DNA of 64,000 nucleotides from Bacillota bacterium (GTDB taxonomy: Bacteria; Bacillota; Clostridia; Lachnospirales; Lachnospiraceae): assembly GCA_023386315.1 (NCBI GenBank), contig JAEWJZ010000010.1, forward strand, positions 186,001 through 250,000, in the 5' to 3' direction. The notes beneath the pieces are model-generated. The model worked only from the letters and a program-made list of their open reading frames with translations. It did no database searches and was not told the origin of the DNA. Made by a program: the position numbers and the translations under genes. Positions 25,386-34,727 of the stretch are shown here, one piece after another (position 1 is the first letter of the stretch; the number at the start of each line of letters is the position of its first letter).

Positions 25386-26552
25386 CTATGATGTTTTTAC
25401 AAGATACTTTTCAAAAGCCTTCTCTACTTCTTCTTCCTCATCCGTGTACGCTGTAAGTTCCAGTGTTTCCTCCAGATTCAGGCTGAAAATTCCCATAATG
25501 GATTTTGCATCTACCATGTACTTAGACTGGGATAAATCCATTTCACAGTCAAAATGACTGCAAATTCGGTTAAATTCCTGTACATTTGCTGCTGTCGGTA
25601 TATAAACCGTTCTCTTTACCATATTAAGCCTCCCGATTTTATTTTTCTTCAGATAATGATACAGGGCACCAATGAGATTGGAATCATTAAAATAGCGGCA
25701 GGCAGTGACTTCCGGTGTAGGTAAAAAAGGAGACAGCTTCCGCAGAGGATGCTCATTGCAAAATTTCTCCACATGTTTTCTGACATACTCAATCAGAAGA
25801 GGTTGTTGACTGATACCGCCTCCGATTGCCACAAGCTCTGCATCAAAAAGTACCTGTAAGTTATAAATCCGCACCGCAAGCTGTTTCGTAAAGCGGTCTA
25901 ACCCCTTTAATACCTCCGGATTTCCCTGTTCGGCCATCTCAAAGATCCGGATACCATCAAGCTCTTCCTTCGGAATTCCCGTTTCTTCTGACACTGCTTT
26001 TACCAGTGCCGGAGTTCCTCCTGTTGTTCCCCAATATCCGGTCATCTGGTCCAGATTTTCATCTGATACTGCCATGTAGCTGAATTCTCCTGCAGAAAAA
26101 TGATTTCCCTTATAAATCTTCCCGTCGATGATCAGACCTCCTCCCACAGCGGTTCCCAGTACAAGCACAATCCCGTTTCTAACGTCCTTCAGACTTCCCA
26201 TCCATTTTTCTGCCAGAGCCGCACATTTCCCGTCATTTTCGATTGTAACCGGTACTTTGCACCTTTCCTGAAGCAGTTCAACCATATTATGACCTGAAAC
26301 ACAGCTTAGCTTCCCGCCTGTATAGCAGTATCCTGTTTCACTGTCTAATATTCCGGGTGCACTCATAGCAATCCCTTCTGCCCTGCCTTCATACTTTTTG
26401 AATATGGAATGCAGGGTTTCCAGATAATCCTCCAGTCCATCGCTTTTATAAACCGTTGTCTTAACCTTTCCTTTTTCGATAATCTCCCCGCCCTCATTCA
26501 TAAGTGCATACTTAATAAATGTACCGCCTGCATCAATTACCAGATATTCCAT
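25386..26552 (-). CDS. ROK-family sugar kinase-like protein with in-frame C-terminal HPr-like domain
   Basis: The first 305 residues are a ROK protein: YLVIDAGGTFIKYAL (phosphate loop), IENDGKCAALAE and VLVLGTAVGGG; the zinc motif CxCGxxGC common in ROK proteins is not visible. From residue 311 the same frame continues MVKRTVYIPTAANVQEFNRI into VDAKSIMGIFSLNL, an HPr fold with the regulatory Ser region (KSIMG) but without the GLHARPA active-site His. A strong ribosome binding site (GGGAGG) precedes Met311, so the HPr-like part may also be made alone (78 residues). It overlaps the GH78-like gene by 20 bp; the likely substrate is a sugar released by that enzyme, possibly rhamnose-related, which is inference. 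Confidence 0.85.
   Translation of the reverse strand: MEYLVIDAGGTFIKYALMNEGGEIIEKGKVKTTVYKSDGLEDYLETLHSIFKKYEGRAEGIAMSAPGILDSETGYCYTGGKLSCVSGHNMVELLQERCKVPVTIENDGKCAALAEKWMGSLKDVRNGIVLVLGTAVGGGLIIDGKIYKGNHFSAGEFSYMAVSDENLDQMTGYWGTTGGTPALVKAVSEETGIPKEELDGIRIFEMAEQGNPEVLKGLDRFTKQLAVRIYNLQVLFDAELVAIGGGISQQPLLIEYVRKHVEKFCNEHPLRKLSPFLPTPEVTACRYFNDSNLIGALYHYLKKNKIGRLNMVKRTVYIPTAANVQEFNRICSHFDCEMDLSQSKYMVDAKSIMGIFSLNLEETLELTAYTDEEEEVEKAFEKYLVKTS
25620..25634 (-). promoter_or_regulatory. Internal ribosome binding site for the HPr-like domain
   Basis: Minus-strand GGGAGG (25634-25629), six bases (CTTAAT), then ATG (25622-25620), inside the ROK reading frame. Strength and spacing equal those of true gene starts in this window, so it may direct a separate 78-residue HPr-like product, or it is a relic of a formerly separate gene. 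Confidence 0.6.
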
Positions 26553-28113
26553 TTGTCTTCTCCTCCTTCTCCAGTTTTCGCAGCAAGTAGGCTGGAGTAC
26601 AGCTCCATGCGTGGCAATAGCTGTTTACAGCGGATGAACCATAGGGAGATTCTTCCGGATTTTCCGGGTTATACAGTTCCCAGAATGTATCTGCCCCCTG
26701 AGAAAGCATTCCGCCCCAGTAATATTTCATATAATCTACCGCCATTTTCTTTTCTCCGCACAGAATCAGCGCCTCCACATAATGATGATTCATGTAAGGC
26801 GTCACCATCCCCATAGCGGGATTCATCTCTGTAATTCGTTTTATGAGCGCACCAGCCTCTTCACCTTTTATGACACCTGCCAGTACCATCCATACCTGGC
26901 TTGCATAAGAAACCTGACGTTTAGCCCCGCTGATAAACACATTAAGCTTTTCATCCCATAAATACTTCATAGCCGCACTGCTGCAATACCCCTTTTCCTC
27001 CTGTAATTGCTTTGCAATCTCTTTTTCCCCCAGAATCGTAGCTAGCTCAATCGCTGCCTTCAGGGTATAGATATAGATTGCCTGAGCACTGGCCTGTTTG
27101 TCAAGTCCTTCTTTCCAGTCAACAAAGCACCAGAACTTGTCGCTGCCTTCAATTAAATACTTATCATTGAAACGCTCTCTTGCCAGTTCGATCTGCCGGT
27201 AAGCCGGCTGCCAAAGTTCCTTTAAGGTTTCCAGATCCTTTGATGCCTCATAATAGTCCTTCAGAGTAGATATAAAAAACAGAGAATAATCAAATAAAAA
27301 AGTATCATCTACAAGATACTCCGGCTCTGTAAAAACACAGGCACCGATGGCTCCATCATCTCTGGTAAGTCCGCCGAACAGATACAGGCATCTTTTGACT
27401 ATATCATAATTTTTAAAGGTTTCATAATTGGCAAGTGCCTGCAGCCTTAAATCACCCAGCCAAAGCCGCCTGTCACGTTTGGGACCATCCTCAAACACAG
27501 ACTGCATACAGTTTTGGAGCGTCCGTAAGCTGACTCTGTCCAGCTGTCTCATGAGCGGATCAGCAACAGATGCCACCCCTTCCATACTCACTGCCGAAAC
27601 GGCCCTGCACATAACTTCCTCCACCGCCACCTGGTATTTTAAAGAGGTATCCACCACATAAATCTCCAGAAAGCGGAACGCATACCTTCTTGGAAGTTCC
27701 AAACATACGGGAAGTACATCAATATGTATATACTCTTCCTGAATCCATCCCCTGCTGATCCAGCCATTGTATTCTTCGGAATTTTCTATTATTTCTCTGG
27801 CAATTTCACCAAATTTCAGTCTTAAGTATGCTGGTGCATCCTGAGGACTTCCGGCTGATTTTAGCTTTAAACTGACATATCCTACCTGATGATCTCCAAA
27901 ATCCAGAACAATAGAATCTCCTTTTTTCAGTAAAATACCGGATAAATCTTTAAGCTTTGCTCCTGGATGAATCTTCCCTATTTCATCCACAGTTACTATA
28001 CCCGCCGGTTTCACCAGATTTTCTATCAGCTTTCCCTCCAGTTTTTTTGCTTTCTCTATAAATGCCTCATTGGTAACTCTCTTCATCTCTAAATCAATAC
28101 TGACTGCTGCCAT
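26533..28113 (-). CDS. Glycoside hydrolase, alpha-L-rhamnosidase-like (GH78 type)
   Basis: A 526-residue intracellular protein. The catalytic (alpha/alpha)6 region shows FEDGPKRDRRLWLGDLRLQA, which carries the acidic residue block typical of GH78, and GADTFWELYNPE near the C-terminus. The N-terminal part is beta-rich (LDFGDHQVGYVSLKLKS). The start is the ATG at 28113 behind AAAGGAA; a longer frame from 28194 overlaps the transporter and is unlikely. It follows a GPH transporter by 13 bp and overlaps the ROK gene, so uptake, cleavage and phosphorylation of a sugar conjugate look coupled. Rhamnoside specificity is inferred from the family. Confidence 0.75.
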   Translation of the reverse strand: MAAVSIDLEMKRVTNEAFIEKAKKLEGKLIENLVKPAGIVTVDEIGKIHPGAKLKDLSGILLKKGDSIVLDFGDHQVGYVSLKLKSAGSPQDAPAYLRLKFGEIAREIIENSEEYNGWISRGWIQEEYIHIDVLPVCLELPRRYAFRFLEIYVVDTSLKYQVAVEEVMCRAVSAVSMEGVASVADPLMRQLDRVSLRTLQNCMQSVFEDGPKRDRRLWLGDLRLQALANYETFKNYDIVKRCLYLFGGLTRDDGAIGACVFTEPEYLVDDTFLFDYSLFFISTLKDYYEASKDLETLKELWQPAYRQIELARERFNDKYLIEGSDKFWCFVDWKEGLDKQASAQAIYIYTLKAAIELATILGEKEIAKQLQEEKGYCSSAAMKYLWDEKLNVFISGAKRQVSYASQVWMVLAGVIKGEEAGALIKRITEMNPAMGMVTPYMNHHYVEALILCGEKKMAVDYMKYYWGGMLSQGADTFWELYNPENPEESPYGSSAVNSYCHAWSCTPAYLLRKLEKEEKTNGISGN

Positions 28114-28126
28114 AATTATTCCTTTC

Positions 28127-29485
28127 TTAACGTTTTGCCGCTCTTCTTTCCTCCAACTCCCGGTTAATCTGCGGAAGTTTTTTATCCAGGTCATACATCA
28201 GGAAAGTAATAATAGTCAAAATATTAGTTGCAAGAGGGATCCAGATATACATGGCACTGATGGCATTTAAGGCAGAGTCTGTCTGAACCTGTACGTTTGC
28301 CATATAACCGCTTGATGCCAAAAGTGCTGCAGCAACAGAGCTTGCGACTGCCATTCCCACCTTGCCTATAAATCCGTTTACTGCTGACATGGTCCCTGCA
28401 ATGTTAACTCCTGATTTCCATTCACCATAATCCACCGGATCAGGCTGAATGGCGAAATGCATGCTTCCCTTCAGTCCATATCCCAGGGCTGACACTGTCA
28501 CTCCTGCAAGCACGACTGGAACTGAAGTTCCCCCTGCGAAAACAATAAGAAGTCCGGCTCCGTGAAACACAGAACCAGTTATCATTAAATTTCTTTTTGA
28601 AGTCAGACGAGCCAGAAACGGAACACAGAGGTTTGTAATAACAGGGATTAAGGTTGTAATGGTCGCCGCCACACTTGAAAGCTCTTTATTGTTGAGGTTA
28701 TAAGTAAAGTAATATATGATGGCTCCTGCCTGAATAATAAAGCCGCCGAAAAACCAGATAATATTGGCAGCAAACAATAGCCATGGCTTATTGTGAATCA
28801 GACAGTTAATACTGGCCTTCAGGCTTGTCTTTTCTTCACTTACCTGCACTCTTTCCTTTGTGTTGAAAAAGCAGAAAAAGAATACCAGACATCCTATGAT
28901 ACCGAAAATCATCATTACGATTCGAAATCCTACGGCTTCATTTCCGTTGCCAAAACGATCTACCATCTTGAGAGCAAAAGCAGATACTACAGTAGAACCG
29001 ATATAAGAGAAAAACACACGGCTGGCAGCCAGATTGGTTCTCTCCTGAGGATCTGCTGTCAGAGACGGCAGTATAGAGGCCATGGGAATATTTACAATGG
29101 TATAGGCAAGAGATAAAAGCATATAGGTTACATATGCATAAATGAGCATCCCCTTCTGTGAAATATTCGGTACGCTGAACGCCAGAAACGCAGTAACCGC
29201 AAACGGTACCGCACCTGCAAAAATCCATGGTCTGGATTTCCCCCATTTCGTATTAGTTCTGTCAATAAGAATCCCCACTGCCAAATCTGTAAATCCATCA
29301 AAAATTTTAGTTACCAGAAACATAACGCTTACTGCCGCTGCATTTAAATGCATCACATCTGTATAAAAATATAATAAGTACAAAGAAATTACCTGCCAGA
29401 TCAGATTACAGGCAAAATCAGAAGAACCATAGCCAATCCGCTGCCTCCACTTGCTTTTTTTAATCTCTTTCTCAAAAGTATCCAT
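28127..29485 (-). CDS. GPH-family (glycoside-pentoside-hexuronide:cation) sugar symporter
   Basis: A 452-residue protein with about 12 membrane helices. It begins with WRQRIGYGSSDFACNLIWQV, shows TDLAVGILIDRTNTKWGKSR after the second helix, and later FAIQPDPVDYGEWKSG, all conserved in the MelB/XynP/UidB group. It is expected to import a glycoside with a cation. It is the first gene of the operon, divergent from the AraC-type regulator at 29626, which probably controls it. Confidence 0.88.
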   Translation of the reverse strand: MDTFEKEIKKSKWRQRIGYGSSDFACNLIWQVISLYLLYFYTDVMHLNAAAVSVMFLVTKIFDGFTDLAVGILIDRTNTKWGKSRPWIFAGAVPFAVTAFLAFSVPNISQKGMLIYAYVTYMLLSLAYTIVNIPMASILPSLTADPQERTNLAASRVFFSYIGSTVVSAFALKMVDRFGNGNEAVGFRIVMMIFGIIGCLVFFFCFFNTKERVQVSEEKTSLKASINCLIHNKPWLLFAANIIWFFGGFIIQAGAIIYYFTYNLNNKELSSVAATITTLIPVITNLCVPFLARLTSKRNLMITGSVFHGAGLLIVFAGGTSVPVVLAGVTVSALGYGLKGSMHFAIQPDPVDYGEWKSGVNIAGTMSAVNGFIGKVGMAVASSVAAALLASSGYMANVQVQTDSALNAISAMYIWIPLATNILTIITFLMYDLDKKLPQINRELEERRAAKR

Positions 29486-29564
29486 CTTCTCCTACCTTTC
29501 CTTTTTATTGATAGTTGTATCCTATCATCTGGCAAAGGTTTTGACTAATGACTAATTTATGTTA

Positions 29565-29594
29565 TTGACTTGATATTTTTTAAGATGGTACACT
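29565..29594 (+). promoter_or_regulatory. Promoter upstream of the AraC-type regulator, with direct repeats
   Basis: TTGACT (29565-29570), 18 bp, TACACT (29589-29594), read on the plus strand. Just upstream, TTGACTAATGACTAA (29541-29555) contains a direct repeat of TGACTAA within the 140-bp divergent region and could be an AraC-type binding site serving both directions; this is an inference. Confidence 0.5.
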
Positions 29595-29625
29595 AATAGA
29601 AAGAACACCATCGGAGGAAGCTGTG

Positions 29626-30669
29626 ATGAAAATACACAAGAATGATTTTAAAGATTTTATTTCTTCATTTAATGAAGATGAAGAATTTTACCGCTGTCTT
29701 TATGAAGCGGAACAACGCTCTCCCCAGACTTTTTCCTTATATGTGAACTCTTTGGACCAGGAATATATCGAACGGCGCCAGCTCTATGTCCCCTGCCTGC
29801 ACCCTGTATGGCATCCATATATATCTGAAAACACATTTTTTAAATCCTCTTCACAGAATATTTACATTGTCAAACATAACCGCTATTCTCCGGAATTTAT
29901 ACATGAGCATGAATTTTATGAATGCTTTTACGTTTATTCCGGTGCCTGCGCCAATACCATTCAGGGAAAAAAAAGAGTGTGTAAAACCGGAGATTTATGT
30001 ATAATTCCGCCTAAAACCAAACACAGCATTGCCGTATTGGATGACAGTATCGTGATTAATATCATGATTAAATCCACTGCCTTTCATGCAACCTTTTTCG
30101 AGCTGTTCGCCAACAACAATGCTTTGTCCCTCTTTTTTGCCTATACCTTGTATAAAAAAACAGAAAACAATTACCTGCTGTTTCATACCAGGTCAGACGA
30201 GGTAATCTGCTCCCTGATCGAAGATATCTATATTGAATTTTACGGACATGAAAAGTACTCTGATCCCCTTTTGGACAGCTATCTTCTCACCTTCTGGGCA
30301 ATCCTGCTGCGACGCCATGAAAAGCATCTGGAAAGCTTTTTAAATACCACCCACGAAAACCTTGTCCTGCCTGATATCCTGAATTACTTTCAGACACACT
30401 TCATGGATATCACGCTTTCCTCTGCCGCAGAACATTTCAGCTTTTCCGTCCCCCATTTCAGCAAGCTGGTCAAGGATCATACAGGCCAGACCTTTACTAA
30501 GCTTATCCGGAACATACGAATGGAAAAAGCCTGCCGGGCACTTAAGACTACGAATTTAAGCATCTCTTCCATTTGCGAAATTATTGGTTATACAAATCCG
30601 GAACACTTTAACCGGATTTTTAAGGAAACCTTTCATATGACTCCCGGAGAATATCGAAAAAATAAATGA
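29626..30669 (+). CDS. AraC-family transcriptional regulator with cupin-type sensor domain
   Basis: The N-terminal half contains a cupin-like sugar-sensing segment (IHEHEFYECFYVYSGACAN and GDLCIIPPKTKHSI). The last 100 residues carry two helix-turn-helix motifs: LSSAAEHFSFSVPHFSKLVK and ISSICEIIGYTNPEHFNRIF, ending with the AraC signature FKETFHMTPGEYRK. GGAGGAAG lies before the start; ATG 29626 or the GTG at 29623 could be used. It is divergent from the transporter-GH78-ROK operon and is the likely activator responding to that sugar. Confidence 0.92.
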   Translation: MKIHKNDFKDFISSFNEDEEFYRCLYEAEQRSPQTFSLYVNSLDQEYIERRQLYVPCLHPVWHPYISENTFFKSSSQNIYIVKHNRYSPEFIHEHEFYECFYVYSGACANTIQGKKRVCKTGDLCIIPPKTKHSIAVLDDSIVINIMIKSTAFHATFFELFANNNALSLFFAYTLYKKTENNYLLFHTRSDEVICSLIEDIYIEFYGHEKYSDPLLDSYLLTFWAILLRRHEKHLESFLNTTHENLVLPDILNYFQTHFMDITLSSAAEHFSFSVPHFSKLVKDHTGQTFTKLIRNIRMEKACRALKTTNLSISSICEIIGYTNPEHFNRIFKETFHMTPGEYRKNK

Positions 30670-30737
30670 ATACCTTCGGCACACAAGCCCCTCTGTTGAA
30701 CTTCTATTGGTGGTTATATCTTTACAAAAAGCTTAAA

Positions 30738-30784
30738 TAGCAGCAGGTATCCTCTGAATGAAATGAAAAGGATACCTGCTGCTA
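30738..30784. terminator. Perfect 15-bp inverted repeat between converging genes
   Basis: TAGCAGCAGGTATCC (30738-30752) and its exact complement (30770-30784) with a 17-base loop, lying between the araC-type gene and the D,D-carboxypeptidase gene. A TTTAAGCTTTTT tract follows on the minus strand. It probably acts as a terminator for the minus-strand gene and perhaps for both. Confidence 0.7.
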
Positions 30785-30828
30785 TAATCCAAAACCAGAC
30801 GTGCAAACATCTGCATTATTCTTTTTTT

Positions 30829-32064
30829 CTACAAGCTAAACACATGCAGCAGACGTTTCAAATAATCCCCAAACTTCGCCTCCCGCACAGCTCCCGCTGT
30901 CAGAACTGGTACCTCGCCGATCTTTTTCCCGCCAAGAGTATAGATCAGATTTCCTGCCGGCTGCCCATCTTCTACGGGAGCCGTTACGGAAGGAACCAGC
31001 TCCAGATTCCTTTCTATCGCAGTAAAATCCTCCCCCTTCAGGCTTAAATAAGAAAACGAACCGCCGTACTTTAAGGGAACTATCTCTTCTACACCGTTAT
31101 CCACAACCATATCCGGAAGAGGCAGCATCTCTTTGTCTTCATACAGCTTGCAGTTTGCATAACCATAGTTTAACAGAGTCTGGGCATCTGCAAATCTCAC
31201 TTTATAATCAGGTGCAGCCATGATGGAAGCAATCAGACGGACACCGTCTTTTTCGGCAGTCGCAGAAAGACAGTACTTTGCAATAGATGTAGATCCGGTT
31301 TTTAAACCAGTTACCTGAAAGTTTGTTGCCATTTTTAAAAGCTTGTTGGTATTGGAAAGTCCGAATTCCTTTGTTCCCTGTTTTGTCACGTGAGTGATAT
31401 TTTCCATCCATATTGTAGAGTAATTATGAATCTGGGGATATTTATTAATCAGTTCCCTGGACATAATTGCAATATCTCTTGCAGTGGTTACATGAGTGGG
31501 GGATTCCGTAAGACCGCAGCAGTCTTCAAAATGGGTATTTGCCATTCCCAGAGCAGCTGCCCGCTCATTCATCATTTTCACAAATTCATCCTCTGTTCCT
31601 GCTATGTATTCTGCCATGGTAACAGAAGCATCGTTACCTGACGCTATAACGATACATTTAATAAGAGTTTCAACCGTCTGAACTTCTCCTTCTTCCAGAA
31701 ATACCTGGGATCCGCCCATGGATTTGGCATGAGCACTGGTCACAACCTCATCCGTCATTTTAATCTTACCAGATTCCAGAGCATCAAAAATAAGGATCAG
31801 CGTCATAATTTTTGTGATGCTGGCAGGACTTCTCTTTTCATCTGCATCCTTCTCGTAAATGACCTGCCCGGTAGATGCTTCCATCAAAATCGCACTTGGA
31901 GACTGCAGCGCCGGACCGCCTTCTGTGTTAACTGCCTGGGCCTCTTCCGCCTTTACAATCATGTCCGAGGCAACCGCTATATCCGGCACCTGCCCTGCCG
32001 CCGTCTGACATAAACAGGAAAATAGCAGAAAAAAGCTTAATAAAAATGCTGTAACTCTTTTCAT
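30829..32064 (-). CDS. D-alanyl-D-alanine carboxypeptidase (DacF/PBP5-like)
   Basis: Trims the terminal D-Ala of peptidoglycan peptides outside the membrane. A signal peptide is evident (AFLLSFFLLFSCLCQTAAG). Active-site motifs are Ser82-x-x-Lys85 in SPASITKIM, SGN in IASGNDASV, and KTGST in VTGLKTGSTS. After the penicillin-binding domain comes the beta-rich C-terminal domain of the PBP5 group. Several dac paralogues (spore and vegetative) exist in such organisms, and I cannot tell which this is. The start is ambiguous between ATG 32064 and GTG 32073. Confidence 0.93.
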   Translation of the reverse strand: MKRVTAFLLSFFLLFSCLCQTAAGQVPDIAVASDMIVKAEEAQAVNTEGGPALQSPSAILMEASTGQVIYEKDADEKRSPASITKIMTLILIFDALESGKIKMTDEVVTSAHAKSMGGSQVFLEEGEVQTVETLIKCIVIASGNDASVTMAEYIAGTEDEFVKMMNERAAALGMANTHFEDCCGLTESPTHVTTARDIAIMSRELINKYPQIHNYSTIWMENITHVTKQGTKEFGLSNTNKLLKMATNFQVTGLKTGSTSIAKYCLSATAEKDGVRLIASIMAAPDYKVRFADAQTLLNYGYANCKLYEDKEMLPLPDMVVDNGVEEIVPLKYGGSFSYLSLKGEDFTAIERNLELVPSVTAPVEDGQPAGNLIYTLGGKKIGEVPVLTAGAVREAKFGDYLKRLLHVFSL

Positions 32065-32256
32065 GTTATACACGTTCCTCTGATCAATACCTTTCTATCA
32101 TTGTATGGGACTGCTTCCCCTACATATGCCACTTTTACTAAAAAAAATTACCTCATTTTCATTTCATCTTTCTACAAAGTATGCTATACTTGGACAGGGA
32201 TTGTTATTTTAGTAATAGTTACAACCAAAAATATAACAGAATTATGAGGTTTCGTT

Positions 32257-33666
32257 ATGAATCAAAATGATTATCGAAAATGGACTGTTGGAAAAGGGCC
32301 GAAAAATCCAAAAAATCTGGTAGCAGTCATTCTTGCCGGACTGCTGATTGTAATAATAATGATACTCTGCGGTATCATTATTAATAAGAAGATGGGGCAT
32401 AGAATCCTGCCCGCTGATTCATCGGTGGCATCTGTTTCTTCCGAAAGTGAAGCACAGCCTGCTTCTGAGGAAACTACTAATGCCAGTACATCACAGGCAG
32501 ATGATCTGATGGCTCTTTTATCAAACGCAGAGAATCTCGCATCCCAATATGATTATGACGGAGCCATTAACCTTTTAAAATCCGATGCCGCATTAGCATC
32601 AAAAGAGGAAGTTGTTTCAGCTGTTACCGGCTATGAGGCATCTAAAGCTGCCCTTGTCCGGATGAATCCGCAGGATGTCACCCATGTTTTTTTCCATTCA
32701 CTGATTATGGATACATCCAAGGCGTTTGACGGTGATTCCAAGCAGGACGGATACAACCAGATGATGACTACCAAAGATGAATTTATAAAAATGATGCAGT
32801 CCATGTATGACAAGGGTTATGTTCTTGTAAAAATTCATGATCTGGCTTATGAAACAAAAGATGAAAACGGCAATCCAAAGTTTGTATATGGAGACATTAT
32901 GCTGCCTCCGGGGAAAAAAGCCTTTGTGTTGTCTCAGGATGATTTATGCTATTATGAATATATGCAGGGGGATGGCTTTGCCACCCGCATGATTATCGGA
33001 GAGGATGGCTATCCTGCCTGTGAGATGCAGATGGATGACGGCAGTGTTTCTGTCGGTGATTATGATGTAGTGCCGATTCTTGAAAACTTTATAAAGACCC
33101 ATCCCGGTTTTTCCTATAAGGGCGCAAGAGGAATCCTGGCCTTTACCGGATACAATGGAATTCTCGGCTACCGGACGGACGAAGCCTATAAAGATACCAA
33201 CCCCAATTACGAAGCAGACCGCCAGGCGGCTGCCAAGGTTGCACAGGCGTTAAAGGACCACGGCTGGGAGCTGTCTTCCCACAGCTGGGGACATCGTAAT
33301 ATGGGTTCTATTTCCATGGAACACTTTAAGACTGATACGGATAAGTGGGAACGCAATGTAGAGTCTATTATCGGACCTACTGATATCATACTGTTTCCCT
33401 TTGGAAGCGATATCGGAAGCTGGACTCCCTACACAGACAGCAATGAACGTTTTACATATTTAAAATCCAAGGGCTTCCGCTACTTCTGCAACGTAGATGC
33501 AAGTAAGACCACCTGGATGCAGCTTGGACCTGATTACTTCAGACAAGCCAGAAGGAATTTGGATGGTTACCGGATGTTTTACTATCCTGACAGTTTAAGT
33601 GATTTATTTAATGTATCTGATGTATTTGATCCGGCAAGACCTAAGCCGGTTCCGCCTATGAAATAA
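32257..33666 (+). CDS. Membrane-anchored polysaccharide deacetylase-like protein
   Basis: A 469-residue protein with one N-terminal transmembrane helix (about residues 22-43), a Ser/Thr/Glu-rich linker and a short helical region, then a NodB-like domain. Visible deacetylase features are the Asp pair in VLSQDDLCYYEY and the His pair in ELSSHSWGHRNMG, consistent with the metal-binding D-H-H site, and LFPFGSDIGSW near the end. It faces outward and probably modifies a cell-wall or surface glycan. An extended -10 (TGCTATACT near 32182-32190) lies upstream. Confidence 0.8.
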   Translation: MNQNDYRKWTVGKGPKNPKNLVAVILAGLLIVIIMILCGIIINKKMGHRILPADSSVASVSSESEAQPASEETTNASTSQADDLMALLSNAENLASQYDYDGAINLLKSDAALASKEEVVSAVTGYEASKAALVRMNPQDVTHVFFHSLIMDTSKAFDGDSKQDGYNQMMTTKDEFIKMMQSMYDKGYVLVKIHDLAYETKDENGNPKFVYGDIMLPPGKKAFVLSQDDLCYYEYMQGDGFATRMIIGEDGYPACEMQMDDGSVSVGDYDVVPILENFIKTHPGFSYKGARGILAFTGYNGILGYRTDEAYKDTNPNYEADRQAAAKVAQALKDHGWELSSHSWGHRNMGSISMEHFKTDTDKWERNVESIIGPTDIILFPFGSDIGSWTPYTDSNERFTYLKSKGFRYFCNVDASKTTWMQLGPDYFRQARRNLDGYRMFYYPDSLSDLFNVSDVFDPARPKPVPPMK

Positions 33667-33690
33667 TAATGATAATAATAGTCCATATGC

Positions 33691-33744
33691 AAAGACTGAC
33701 ACACACTGGTTAAATTTAAAAACCAGCATGTGTCAGTCTTTTTT
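33691..33744 (+). terminator. Strong terminator after the deacetylase gene
   Basis: AAGACTGACACA...CTGGTT pairs with AACCAG...TGTGTCAGTCTT around a 9-base loop and is followed by TTTTTT. It stands between converging genes and can also serve the minus-strand gene at 33757. Confidence 0.88.
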
Positions 33745-33756
33745 AATATAATTCTT

Positions 33757-34710
33757 TTAAAATTGCACAAATCCTTTCACTGGTTTTGCAGGTTCTACCG
33801 ACTCGGCATATAAAACCGGTCCTTCCCCTTCATAATCTTTCCAGTACTCATATGCAATTCTGGCTTTCACGCGAACCCACTGCTTTGTCTCAAGATCTTT
33901 CGCATCCCTGGATTTGGTTATAAAGCCCAGAAACGTCATATCGTCTTCACAGCAGGTCATGGCCATACGGCCGGGTACAAAGTAATTCTTTGGAAAGTCG
34001 GGAGTTTTTAAAACCATTGCGGTAAATTCCACCGTCTTACCTTCATATCGGTCCCGGCGTTCCATGCAGTCCAGATACCAGATTCCATATGCTTCCGGTG
34101 ATATTTCCACTAAATCGGCGCTGATATCATAAGGTAAGTCCTCTTCTGCGATTTCATTGACTTCTCCCTCAGAATCTTCAAACACAATTTCTCCCCGTGG
34201 GCACATGGCCTTTAATGTACGCCGATAGCCGGACAAATCCTCTATTCCATCACAGCGGTTGCAGATAATCATCTCAGAGTTGCGTACCATGGCATACAAA
34301 AGTGACTTCATATTGGCAGCATACAGATCAAAGGTTGACATATCAATCAGCGTTATCTGCTGATAGACCTTCCAGTCATCAGGAAGCTTCAAATCATCTA
34401 AATTCCACATGCCATTCCATTCGATTAAAACTCTCTCCGGATTATACAAAAGCTCCAGTTCCAGAAGTCTTTCCCGGTTTAATTCTTCCAGGCTGTCGAT
34501 GTAAACGGCTGCTGTCTTTGTCTGTTTCAGCAGCTCATCACTGTATTCCGTTTCACCTTCTTCGCAGATAATGAGAAGTGTCTTCCCTTCCGCCTTAAAA
34601 TAATCCTGCTCCATGGTAAATTGAAGGAACTGGGTCTTTCCTGACTCTAAAAATCCATCGATCAGGAAAACCGGCATAAAATCATCTTCCATTTCGTCGA
34701 TATTACTCAT
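33757..34710 (-). CDS. CobW-like P-loop protein with C-terminal TIGR03943-type domain
   Basis: A 317-residue protein. The N-terminal part resembles G3E GTPases: VFLIDGFLESGKTQFLQF is the P-loop, IEWNGMWNLDDL stands where CobW proteins have the E-P/W-x-G segment, and IICNRCDGIEDL stands where the nucleotide-specificity motif lies. The usual CxCC metal motif is missing. The C-terminal third (YEGKTVEFTAMVLKTPDFP, FVPGRMAMTCCEDDMTFLGF) resembles the soluble domain of the TIGR03943/DUF1980 proteins that occur with YcgR/YraQ-type permeases. The start is the ATG at 34710 after GGAGGG. It directly follows a His-rich CobW gene; a role in metal handling is inferred. Confidence 0.7.
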   Translation of the reverse strand: MSNIDEMEDDFMPVFLIDGFLESGKTQFLQFTMEQDYFKAEGKTLLIICEEGETEYSDELLKQTKTAAVYIDSLEELNRERLLELELLYNPERVLIEWNGMWNLDDLKLPDDWKVYQQITLIDMSTFDLYAANMKSLLYAMVRNSEMIICNRCDGIEDLSGYRRTLKAMCPRGEIVFEDSEGEVNEIAEEDLPYDISADLVEISPEAYGIWYLDCMERRDRYEGKTVEFTAMVLKTPDFPKNYFVPGRMAMTCCEDDMTFLGFITKSRDAKDLETKQWVRVKARIAYEYWKDYEGEGPVLYAESVEPAKPVKGFVQF

Positions 34711-34727
34711 GATTCCCTCCAATTCAT

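Noticed and set aside
33661..33682. AATAATGATAATAATA tract after the deacetylase gene
   Set aside because: Short low-complexity sequence between a stop codon and a terminator; no repeat structure of significance.
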